Source: an uncultured Eubacteriales bacterium
Lineage (GTDB): Bacteria > Bacillota > Clostridia > Lachnospirales > Lachnospiraceae
Direction of reading: 5' to 3'
Length of the DNA stretch: 64,000 bases
Assembly: GCA_949284175.1 (NCBI GenBank)
Contig: CASDVE010000007.1
Coordinates: 1-64,000 of the forward strand
Below the pieces are notes generated by a model. It did not search any database. It worked only from the letters and a program-made list of their open reading frames with translations, and had not been told where the DNA came from. A program made the position numbers and the translations under genes. Positions 55,053 to 62,463 of the stretch are shown piece after piece; position 1 is the stretch's first letter, and every line of letters begins with the position of its first letter.

Positions 55053-56681
55053 TTGAGAGATTTTTATGATGCAGTCATCGTTGGAGGAGGTCCAGCAGGA
55101 CTTTCAGGAGCGATTTATTTAGCAAGAGCCCAATATCATGTATTGGTGGTTGAGAAAGAAACAATCGGGGGTCAAATTACGATTACATCAGAGGTAGTCA
55201 ATTATCCAGGTGTTCCGATGACAAATGGAAAGAAATTGACAGAAGAAATGCGAAAGCAAGCACAAAGTTTTGGAGCGGAATTTTTACAAGGAGAAGTAAA
55301 AGAAGTAAAACTTGATGGGGATAAGAAAGAAATCGTGACAGATAAAGGAACCATTCAATGTTTTGGTGTGCTGCTAGCAACAGGAGCGACTCCAAGAAGA
55401 GCGGGATTCAAAGTAGAAGAAGAATTTCGTGGCAGAGGAGTTGCGTATTGTGCAACTTGCGATGGGGAATTTTTTACAGGAAAAGAAGTTTACGTCGTTG
55501 GAGGAGGATTTGCCGCCGCAGAAGAAGCAATCTTTTTGACACGATATGCAAAAAAAGTAACGATCTTAGTATTAACAGAACAGTTTACTTGTGCTGGTTC
55601 CATTGTTGATAGCGTTATGAGCCATCCAAAGATCGAAGTGAAATTTAATACACAGGTATTAGAAGTTGGTGGAGAACAGACCTTGCAATATATCGTGACA
55701 GAGGATAAAAAGAGTAAAGAAGTTCATCGTTATGAGGAGGACAATGGAGATAATATCGGAGTGTTTGTTTTTGCGGGATATGAACCAGCCACTTCGTTAT
55801 TCAAAGAACTAGTAGAAGTGAATGAACAGGGATATTTGGTTACCGATCGCAGACAGCAGACTTCAAAAGAAGGTGTTTATGGGGCTGGGGATGTTTGTAT
55901 TAAAGAATTGCGTCAAGTTGTAACCGCTGTTTCAGATGGTGCAGTTGCAGCCACTTCTATGGAAAAATATTTATTCTCCATTTATGAAAAATTAGGAATT
56001 AAAAGGGAAGAAAAGCCTGTTGTTTCTATAAAGCATTTACAAGAGGAAGAAATAGAAGCAGAACAAGCAGGTGGATTTTTAACGGCTAGCATGAAACAAG
56101 AGTTAAAGCCTATTTTTGCGAAATTTACAAAACAAGTTCAAGTAAAAGTGTATTTGGACTCTTCTGCACTATCAAAAGAAGTGGAAGGGTTTGTGGAAGA
56201 GATGAAGGGGCTGTCTGATAAAGTGATATTTACAAAAGAAGAGAAACAAGAAGGTATCGTGTATCCAGCACTGTCCCTTTGTAATCAAGAGGGAGTGGAA
56301 CTTGGAGTGAAGTTTCATGGAGTGCCGGGAGGGCATGAATTTAATTCTTTTATTATCGCACTATATAATGCTGGTAGCGATGGACAGCCAATTGCAACTA
56401 ATGTTTTGAATCGAATTCGCAATCTAAAAAGGAAAGTGAAAATGAAGGTAGTAGTTTCTCTTTCTTGTACCATGTGTCCGGAAGTTGTAATGGCATCTCA
56501 AAGAATTGCAATAGAAAATCCAAATATTGAAGCGGAGCTGTATGATATAACCCATTATCCGGAGTTGAAAGAAAAATATAATATTATGAGTGTTCCTTGT
56601 GTTATTATAAATGACGATGAAGTGACATTTGGAAAGAAAGGAGTTGAAAAGCTACTAGAGATTTTGGAGAAAAAAGAATAG
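55053..56681 (+). CDS. AhpF-like peroxiredoxin reductase with permuted domain order
   Basis: A 542-residue flavoprotein. Residues 1-310 are a thioredoxin-reductase module: FAD fold VIVGGGPAGLSGAIYLARA, redox pair CATC (Cys133/136), NADPH fold VYVVGGGFAAAEEA and GVYGAGD. Residues 330-542 match the two thioredoxin folds of the AhpF N-terminal domain: TASMKQELKPIFAKFTK, FHGVPGGHEFNSFIIALYNA, and the redox pair CTMC (about 472/475). In classical AhpF these come first, so here the order is reversed. It should pass electrons from NAD(P)H to AhpC. The TTG start at 55053 is fixed by AAGGAAGGAGG just upstream. Confidence 0.9.
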   Translation: MRDFYDAVIVGGGPAGLSGAIYLARAQYHVLVVEKETIGGQITITSEVVNYPGVPMTNGKKLTEEMRKQAQSFGAEFLQGEVKEVKLDGDKKEIVTDKGTIQCFGVLLATGATPRRAGFKVEEEFRGRGVAYCATCDGEFFTGKEVYVVGGGFAAAEEAIFLTRYAKKVTILVLTEQFTCAGSIVDSVMSHPKIEVKFNTQVLEVGGEQTLQYIVTEDKKSKEVHRYEEDNGDNIGVFVFAGYEPATSLFKELVEVNEQGYLVTDRRQQTSKEGVYGAGDVCIKELRQVVTAVSDGAVAATSMEKYLFSIYEKLGIKREEKPVVSIKHLQEEEIEAEQAGGFLTASMKQELKPIFAKFTKQVQVKVYLDSSALSKEVEGFVEEMKGLSDKVIFTKEEKQEGIVYPALSLCNQEGVELGVKFHGVPGGHEFNSFIIALYNAGSDGQPIATNVLNRIRNLKRKVKMKVVVSLSCTMCPEVVMASQRIAIENPNIEAELYDITHYPELKEKYNIMSVPCVIINDDEVTFGKKGVEKLLEILEKKE

Positions 56682-56738
56682 GAGAAGGAAAAAATAGAAA
56701 GGCAAGCATTTCCGCTTGACTTATGCCTTCCACGCAAA

Positions 56739-56785
56739 TAAAATAGGCTGTCATACTAATTTTTTTAGCATGACAGCCTATTTTT
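56739..56785. terminator. Terminator of the AhpF-like gene
   Basis: AAATAGGCTGTCAT pairs perfectly with ATGACAGCCTATTT across a T-rich loop, followed by a T run. Confidence 0.88.
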
Positions 56786-56820
56786 ACACTTTCTAATATA
56801 GTAGAGTGAAAAATTTTTCA

Positions 56821-56849
56821 TTGAAGAAATAAAATAAATAAAGTATACT
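56821..56849 (+). promoter_or_regulatory. Promoter of the recombinase-like gene
   Basis: TTGAAG (56821-56826) and TATACT (56844-56849) with 17 bases between. Confidence 0.65.
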
Positions 56850-57015
56850 CAATAATAGAGGAAGTAATTGGGAGAAGAGTAAATATTAATACATATATTT
56901 TCGCTCTATGAATATCAATCAAAAAAATAAAAAAACTTCCTTATAACCAAGCAAATTATTTTAACAAATCTTTATAAAAAATCAAGTAAAAATAATGAGA
57001 AAGGAAACGTTATTT

Positions 57016-57954
57016 ATGGCCAAATCTAATATCCCAGAATCATTTGAAGAACTAAGACAATATTGTCCGTATTTAAGTGATAAATTTTTAGAAATACTTG
57101 ATGAGTATGCTTTAAATCGCTTTAAAAAAGTTCAAACAAAACTTCAATATCTCTACGCCATCGCTTCTTTATGCAATCATACAAAGAGTGACTTTTTAAC
57201 TTTAACTGATAAAAAAGTACAAGATTTTTTTGAACACTTTAGCCAAGAAGCAGATTTATCCACTGTAAAATATAATTTAAGAATTTATCGGGCTATTGCA
57301 AGATTCATTGATGAACACGCAAAATTATATAAAGTGTCACCAATCTACACTCAATTTTTTACAACGGTATCACTACCAGAACAAGAGATAGAAATCGATC
57401 CTGCGGATTTACCAAGTTTTGAAGAAATTGATCGTGTTTTCCAATATGCAAAAGAAAAAAATGAGATGGTTCTTTTTATTGCTATGTCATTAGCACTTCG
57501 TTGTTCTATGACCATTCATGAAATCACAGCATTAAAAAAAGAAATGTTTTTTCAAGATGCAAAGGGGAATTATGGAATCCGAATAAAAGTGAGTAATACT
57601 AGTGATCGATTTGTTAAAATACCAGAAGATGTGGCAAATATTATTATGAACTACGTTTCTACGAGATTTGCGGAAGTTCCTAACTTACTTTTAAATAAAC
57701 AAAATCGCCCTGTTAGCATTCGTAGTTTACAAAACTGGCTTCGTTCCGCTTGTATTTCTTGTAATATCAAACCATTTACTTTAAATCAACTTCGAGTTTT
57801 AAGTGTTGCTCATATGTTAAAATCGGGAGCACCGGAAAAAAAGATTGCAGAATATATCAATGTCAAAGGGACTGCATGGTTCTTTCGCTATAATCGTGTT
57901 GTAAAAGAACTCGAAGATTCCGCCGTTGATTATACTCACATAAAGATTGTATAA
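57016..57954 (+). CDS. Tyrosine-recombinase-like protein with altered active site
   Basis: A 312-residue protein with the two-domain layout of phage-type integrases. A SAM-like helical N-terminal domain spans about 25-110. In the catalytic-like domain, SLALRCSMTIHEITALKKEM supplies the first Arg, and LNQLRVLSVAHMLKSG sits where HxxRH is expected (Asn instead of His, Arg kept). NVKGTAWFFRYNRV supplies the C-terminal Tyr. The substitutions suggest reduced or no cutting, or a DNA-binding role. No attachment site or mobile partner is seen, and the gene sits among housekeeping genes (miaB, mutS). ATG 57016 follows GAAAGGAAA. Confidence 0.7.
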   Translation: MAKSNIPESFEELRQYCPYLSDKFLEILDEYALNRFKKVQTKLQYLYAIASLCNHTKSDFLTLTDKKVQDFFEHFSQEADLSTVKYNLRIYRAIARFIDEHAKLYKVSPIYTQFFTTVSLPEQEIEIDPADLPSFEEIDRVFQYAKEKNEMVLFIAMSLALRCSMTIHEITALKKEMFFQDAKGNYGIRIKVSNTSDRFVKIPEDVANIIMNYVSTRFAEVPNLLLNKQNRPVSIRSLQNWLRSACISCNIKPFTLNQLRVLSVAHMLKSGAPEKKIAEYINVKGTAWFFRYNRVVKELEDSAVDYTHIKIV

Positions 57955-57958
57955 TCAC

Positions 57959-57986
57959 TTGCATTTTTGACGAAATGTGGTAGAAT
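57959..57986 (+). promoter_or_regulatory. Promoter of miaB
   Basis: TTGCAT (57959-57964) and TAGAAT (57981-57986) with 16 bases between and TG before the -10. Confidence 0.65.
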
Positions 57987-58049
57987 TAATACTTAATGTG
58001 TATAAAAGAGATACTTTTTATCTTCTTCTAAATTACGAAAGGAGTTTTT

Positions 58050-59462
58050 ATGAGTAACGCAAATATAGAAGAAACAAAACACCAGCTAGACTTCATAGAA
58101 GAACTTCATGTTCGTCTTGAAGAAAAGGTGGCACAAACTGGAAAACGTCCAACTTATAAAGTTGTTAATTTTGGCTGTCAGATGAATGCAAAAGATGCAG
58201 AAAAACTGTCAGGAATTTTAAAAAAGATTGGTTATGAAGAATCAGAAACAGAAGATGCTGATTTTGTATTATATAATACTTGTACGGTACGTGAAAATGC
58301 CAATTTAAAAGTATATGGTAGACTTGGGCATTTAAAAACATTAAAAAAGAAAAATCCAGATATGCTTATTGCACTTTGTGGATGTATGATGCAAGAAGCA
58401 GATGTTGTAACAAAGATTAAAGAAAGCTACCGTTTTGTTGATATTATTTTTGGAACACATAATGTATTCAAACTGGCAGAATTAATAAAAGCTAGACTTG
58501 ATTCTGGAGAAATGATTATTGACATTTGGAAAGATACAACAGAAATCGTAGAAGATCTCCCAGCGGAAAGAAAATATTCTTTCAAATGCGGTGTCAATAT
58601 TATGTATGGATGCAATAATTTCTGTACCTATTGTATTGTGCCTTATGTAAGAGGTCGTGAGAGAAGTCGTGAAATAGCTGACATTGTAAGAGAAGTAGAA
58701 GAGCTTGTTTCTGATGGTGTTGTTGAAATTATGCTTTTAGGTCAAAATGTAAACTCTTATGGAAAAACTCTCGATCCACAAGTGAATTTTGCAGATCTAT
58801 TAAGAGAACTTGACAAAATTGAAGGACTTGAAAGAATCCGATTCATGACACCACATCCAAAAGATATTACAGACGAGTTTATTGAAGTATTAGCAACTTC
58901 TAAAAAAGTATGCAATCATTTGCACCTTCCTTTACAATCTGGAAGTTCTAGACTTTTACAGAAAATGAATCGTCATTATACAAAAGAACGTTACCTAGAA
59001 ATTGTCGATCAGGTGAGAGCTCGCATTCCTGACATTGCTATTACAACCGACATTATTGTTGGATTTCCAGGAGAAACAGAAGAAGACTTCCTTGAAACTA
59101 TGGATGTTGTAAGAAAAGCACAATATGATGGAGCCTTTACATTCATCTATTCTAAGAGAACAGGAACACCTGCTGCTGCTATGGAGAATCAAGTTCCAGA
59201 AGATGTTGTAAAAGAACGCTTTGAACGGTTACTCGCCCTTGTTCAAGAGATTTCCGCAAAATCTCATGGTAAATTACAAGGTACAACACAGACGGTTCTT
59301 GTAGAAGAGGTGAACCATCAGGATAATACCATGGTAACAGGAAGATTGACAAACAATACAACCGTTCATCTAAAAGGAACAGAACGAATGATTGGAAAAA
59401 TCTTTAATGTAAAATTAGTAGAGTCCAAAGGATTTTATTATATTGGGGAACTGGCTGAATAG
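58050..59462 (+). CDS. miaB: tRNA 2-methylthio-N6-dimethylallyladenosine synthase MiaB
   Basis: Radical-SAM methylthiotransferase acting on i6A37 of tRNAs that read UNN codons. The 470-residue protein has an N-terminal MTTase domain with three cluster cysteines (FGCQMNAKDAEKL, NTCTVRENA, LCGCMMQE). The radical-SAM motif CNNFCTYCIVPYVRGRERSR is near residue 190, and a TRAM domain closes the protein. The first 35 residues are an extension often seen in clostridia. The RBS AAAGGAG precedes ATG 58050. miaB upstream of mutS-mutL is a common order in Firmicutes. Confidence 0.95.
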   Translation: MSNANIEETKHQLDFIEELHVRLEEKVAQTGKRPTYKVVNFGCQMNAKDAEKLSGILKKIGYEESETEDADFVLYNTCTVRENANLKVYGRLGHLKTLKKKNPDMLIALCGCMMQEADVVTKIKESYRFVDIIFGTHNVFKLAELIKARLDSGEMIIDIWKDTTEIVEDLPAERKYSFKCGVNIMYGCNNFCTYCIVPYVRGRERSREIADIVREVEELVSDGVVEIMLLGQNVNSYGKTLDPQVNFADLLRELDKIEGLERIRFMTPHPKDITDEFIEVLATSKKVCNHLHLPLQSGSSRLLQKMNRHYTKERYLEIVDQVRARIPDIAITTDIIVGFPGETEEDFLETMDVVRKAQYDGAFTFIYSKRTGTPAAAMENQVPEDVVKERFERLLALVQEISAKSHGKLQGTTQTVLVEEVNHQDNTMVTGRLTNNTTVHLKGTERMIGKIFNVKLVESKGFYYIGELAE

Positions 59463-59477
59463 TCAGTTCTCTTTTTT
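59448..59477 (+). terminator. Terminator overlapping the end of miaB
   Basis: GAACTG and CAGTTC pair around the stop codon, followed by CTTTTTT. The TTTGCGTGAAAGAC that follows again resembles the start of the dispersed repeat. Confidence 0.7.
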
Positions 59478-59544
59478 GCGTGAAAGACATATAAAAAATT
59501 TATCAAAAAATAGCGAAAGTTTCATTTTATTTCAAAACTTTTTA

Positions 59545-59553
59545 TGCTATACT
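59545..59553 (+). promoter_or_regulatory. Extended -10 of mutS
   Basis: TGCTATACT, about 100 bases before mutS. The -35 region is weak. The transcript would carry repeat copy 3 in its leader. Confidence 0.5.
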
Positions 59554-59567
59554 GTAAACAATGTGTT

Positions 59568-59620
59568 CACGACTGGGTGAGCATATCATCATGCTCGTTC
59601 GGCTCGTTACTCACGTAAAT
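59568..59620 (-). repeat. Dispersed hairpin repeat, copy 3 (mutS leader)
   Basis: Read on the minus strand it is ATTTACGTGAGTAACGAGCC followed by a GAGCAT/ATGCTC stem, aligning with copies 1 and 2. It lies in the mutS leader between the promoter and the start codon, in opposite orientation. GTGAG and CTCAC give an additional outer stem. Confidence 0.7.
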
Positions 59621-59655
59621 AAAAATTATGTATTATTTTAGAAATGAGGAACAAC

Positions 59656-62298
59656 ATGGCAAAATTGACTCCAATGATGGAACAATATTTTGAGATTAAA
59701 AAGAACTATCAAGATTGTATCTTATTTTATCGTTTAGGTGATTTTTACGAAATGTTTTACGACGATGCAAAAACTGCATCAAAAGAATTAGAGATTACAT
59801 TAACAGGAAAAGACTGTGGACAAGAAGAACGGGCACCGATGTGTGGGGTTCCTTATCATTCTTGTGAAGTTTATTTAAATAAATTAATTGAAAAAGGATA
59901 TAAAGTTGCTATTTGTGAACAAGTAGAAGATCCAAAAAAATCAAAAGGAATTGTAAAACGTGATGTTATCCGAATCGTAACACCCGGCACTAATATGTCT
60001 TCTCAAACCCTTGACGAAACAAAAAATAATTACTTAATGGCAATTTTTTTATTTGAACAGATTTATGGTATGGCACTGGTTGATATTTCCACTGGAGAAT
60101 TTAAAGCAACACAATTAGACGATACAAGTAAACTACTTGACGAAATCTATAAATTTTCTCCTGCTGAAATCATTTGCAATGAAGCAGTTTTTATGAGTAC
60201 CTTACCACTAGATTTCATTCATGATAAACTAGGGACAGCAATTTCTCACGTGGATAGCAATTACTTCGATGAAGAATCTTGTCAATCCATGATGAAAGAA
60301 CACTTTAAAGTGGAGAGTCTTGACGGCTTGGGATTACAAGAATATGAACTAGGTGCAATCGCTTCTGGAGCTTTATTAAAATATTTATATGAAACTCAAA
60401 AAAGTTCTCTTAGTCATTTAATTACCATTACGCCATATTCTACAAGTTCTTACATGATTTTAGACAGTTCCACAAGAAGAAATCTGGAATTATGTGAAAC
60501 ACTTCGCGAAAAGCAAAAAAAAGGCTCACTCTTATGGGTATTAGATAAAACAAAAACTGCTATGGGAGCAAGACTTCTTAGAAATTATATCGAACAACCT
60601 CTCATTGCAAAAGAACAGATTGAAGCCAGATTAACTGCCATTGAATCTTTAAATGCACAAGCGTTTGTCCGAGAAGAAATCAGAGAATATCTTCGTCCTA
60701 TTTATGATATGGAACGATTGATGACAAGAATTACATTCCGTACAGCCAATCCGAGGGATTTAATTTCTTTTAAAACATCATTACAATATCTTCCTTATAT
60801 CAAAGAATTACTAAATAACTTTAAAAGTGGACTTTTAAAAGAACTAGAAGATTCTCTAGATCCTTTGCAAGACATTTATGCACTCATTGAATCCGCCATT
60901 ATAGACGATCCACCGATTCCAATTCGTGAAGGTGGAATTATAAAGGATGGATTCAAAGAAGATATTGATATTTTAAAAAAAGCAAAGACCGATGGAAAGC
61001 AGTGGCTTGCTGATTTAGAAGCAAAAGAACGGGAAAAAACAGGAATTAAAAATTTAAAAATCAAATACAATAAAGTTTTTGGTTATTATTTAGAAGTGAC
61101 AAATTCTTACAAAAATCTTGTTCCTGATTACTTTATTCGCAGACAGACATTAGCAAATGCAGAACGCTACACAACAGAAGAGTTAAACAAACTAGCAGGT
61201 ACGATTTTAGGGGCAGAAGATAAGCTATGTGCTTTAGAATATGAAACTTTTGTATTGATACGCGATACCATAGCAGAAGAAATCGAACGAGTACAAAGAA
61301 CGGCTCATGCCATCGCACAAATTGATGTCTTTACTTCTCTTGCACTGGTAGCAGAGCGAAACCAATATGTTCGTCCAAAGTTAAATCAAAAAGGTGTGTT
61401 AGACATTAAAGATGGTCGCCATCCGGTTGTAGAAAAAATGATTGATCATGACCTATTTGTAGCAAATGACACGTACCTCGATCAAAAAGAGCATCGCATT
61501 TCCATTATTACCGGCCCTAATATGGCAGGAAAGTCAACGTATATGCGACAGACAGCCCTCATCGTGTTAATGGCTCAGATTGGAAGTTTTGTTCCAGCAA
61601 AAGAAGCCAATATTGGTATTGTGGATCGAATTTTTACTCGTGTCGGAGCATCGGATGATCTAGCATCTGGACAGAGTACCTTTATGGTGGAAATGAGTGA
61701 AGTTGCTAACATTTTAAGAAATGCTACCAAAAAGAGCCTTTTAATTCTTGATGAAATCGGACGTGGAACTTCTACCTTTGATGGACTCAGTATTGCTTGG
61801 GCAGTTGTTGAATATATCAGCAATGCTAAACTATTAGGAGCAAAGGCATTGTTTGCGACCCACTATCATGAATTGACAGAATTAGAAGGAAAACTAGCTA
61901 GTGTCAATAACTATTGCATTGCAGTTAAAGAACAAGGGGATGACATTATTTTCTTGAGAAAGATCATTAAAGGCGGTGCGGATAAGAGTTATGGTATACA
62001 AGTAGCTAGATTAGCAGGAATCCCAGAACTGGTTATTGAAAGAGCAAAGGAAATTGTATTAGAGTTAAGCGATCACGACATCGCTACGAAAGTAAAGGAT
62101 ATCCAAGTTTCTAAGAAATTAGAACAATATCAACCAGAAATGGTACAACTTTCCCTGTTCCCTGAAACAACGGAACAAAAAATAAGCAATCCAACGGAAG
62201 AAGAGGTTCTAACAACACTTCGTCAAACGGATTTATCTCATATGACACCACTGGAAGCAATGAATTTACTATTTACACTACAAGGGAAATTATCATAA
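59656..62298 (+). CDS. mutS: DNA mismatch repair protein MutS
   Basis: Recognises mismatches and small loops and recruits MutL. The 880-residue protein has the mismatch-reading FYRLGDFYEMFYDDA near residue 30 (Phe-x-Glu type). The connector, lever and clamp domains follow, then the ATPase with Walker A GPNMAGKSTYMRQ near 617, ILDEIGRGTSTFDG and ATHYHEL. The C-terminal QLSLFPE-type beta-clamp-binding motif is present (VQLSLFPET). ATG 59656 is chosen because ATGAGGA directly precedes it. An ATG at 59644 has no ribosome site. Confidence 0.96.
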   Translation: MAKLTPMMEQYFEIKKNYQDCILFYRLGDFYEMFYDDAKTASKELEITLTGKDCGQEERAPMCGVPYHSCEVYLNKLIEKGYKVAICEQVEDPKKSKGIVKRDVIRIVTPGTNMSSQTLDETKNNYLMAIFLFEQIYGMALVDISTGEFKATQLDDTSKLLDEIYKFSPAEIICNEAVFMSTLPLDFIHDKLGTAISHVDSNYFDEESCQSMMKEHFKVESLDGLGLQEYELGAIASGALLKYLYETQKSSLSHLITITPYSTSSYMILDSSTRRNLELCETLREKQKKGSLLWVLDKTKTAMGARLLRNYIEQPLIAKEQIEARLTAIESLNAQAFVREEIREYLRPIYDMERLMTRITFRTANPRDLISFKTSLQYLPYIKELLNNFKSGLLKELEDSLDPLQDIYALIESAIIDDPPIPIREGGIIKDGFKEDIDILKKAKTDGKQWLADLEAKEREKTGIKNLKIKYNKVFGYYLEVTNSYKNLVPDYFIRRQTLANAERYTTEELNKLAGTILGAEDKLCALEYETFVLIRDTIAEEIERVQRTAHAIAQIDVFTSLALVAERNQYVRPKLNQKGVLDIKDGRHPVVEKMIDHDLFVANDTYLDQKEHRISIITGPNMAGKSTYMRQTALIVLMAQIGSFVPAKEANIGIVDRIFTRVGASDDLASGQSTFMVEMSEVANILRNATKKSLLILDEIGRGTSTFDGLSIAWAVVEYISNAKLLGAKALFATHYHELTELEGKLASVNNYCIAVKEQGDDIIFLRKIIKGGADKSYGIQVARLAGIPELVIERAKEIVLELSDHDIATKVKDIQVSKKLEQYQPEMVQLSLFPETTEQKISNPTEEEVLTTLRQTDLSHMTPLEAMNLLFTLQGKLS

Positions 62299-62393
62299 AA
62301 AGAAAATAATGAAAAATTCGAAACCAAATATTATTGAAATTGTATCTATTTATTCATAAAATTTTAAAACTTTTTTAGTATGATAGAATAGAC

Positions 62394-62399
62394 TATACT
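62394..62399 (+). promoter_or_regulatory. -10 candidate for mutL
   Basis: TATACT about 65 bases before mutL; no good -35. A second candidate, TATGAT, is at 62379-62384. mutL may also be read from mutS, since no terminator is seen between. Confidence 0.35.
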
Positions 62400-62405
62400 C
62401 TTAAA

Positions 62406-62446
62406 CTGACAACGATAAGTTATGATTCGTTGCCTTGTGTAAATAA
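62406..62446 (-). repeat. Short relative of the dispersed repeat (mutL leader)
   Basis: On the minus strand it begins TTATTTACACAAGGCAACGA, matching the first 20 bases of copies 1 and 2 with few changes. It ends TTATCGTTGTCAG, forming a CAACGA/TCGTTG stem. It lies directly before the mutL ribosome site. Confidence 0.5.
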
Positions 62447-62463
62447 CACTGGAAAGGAGAACT

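Larger units (their letters stand above)
56682..57015 (+). other. Intergenic region before the recombinase-like gene
   Basis: It contains a small stem (AAGGCA/TGCCTT around 56699-56729) running into GCCTTCCACGCAAAT, which matches the post-terminator motif at 11275 on the other strand. The terminator at 56739 and a promoter at 56821 are also here. The leader of about 160 bases is A/T-rich. I see no gene in it. Confidence 0.5.
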
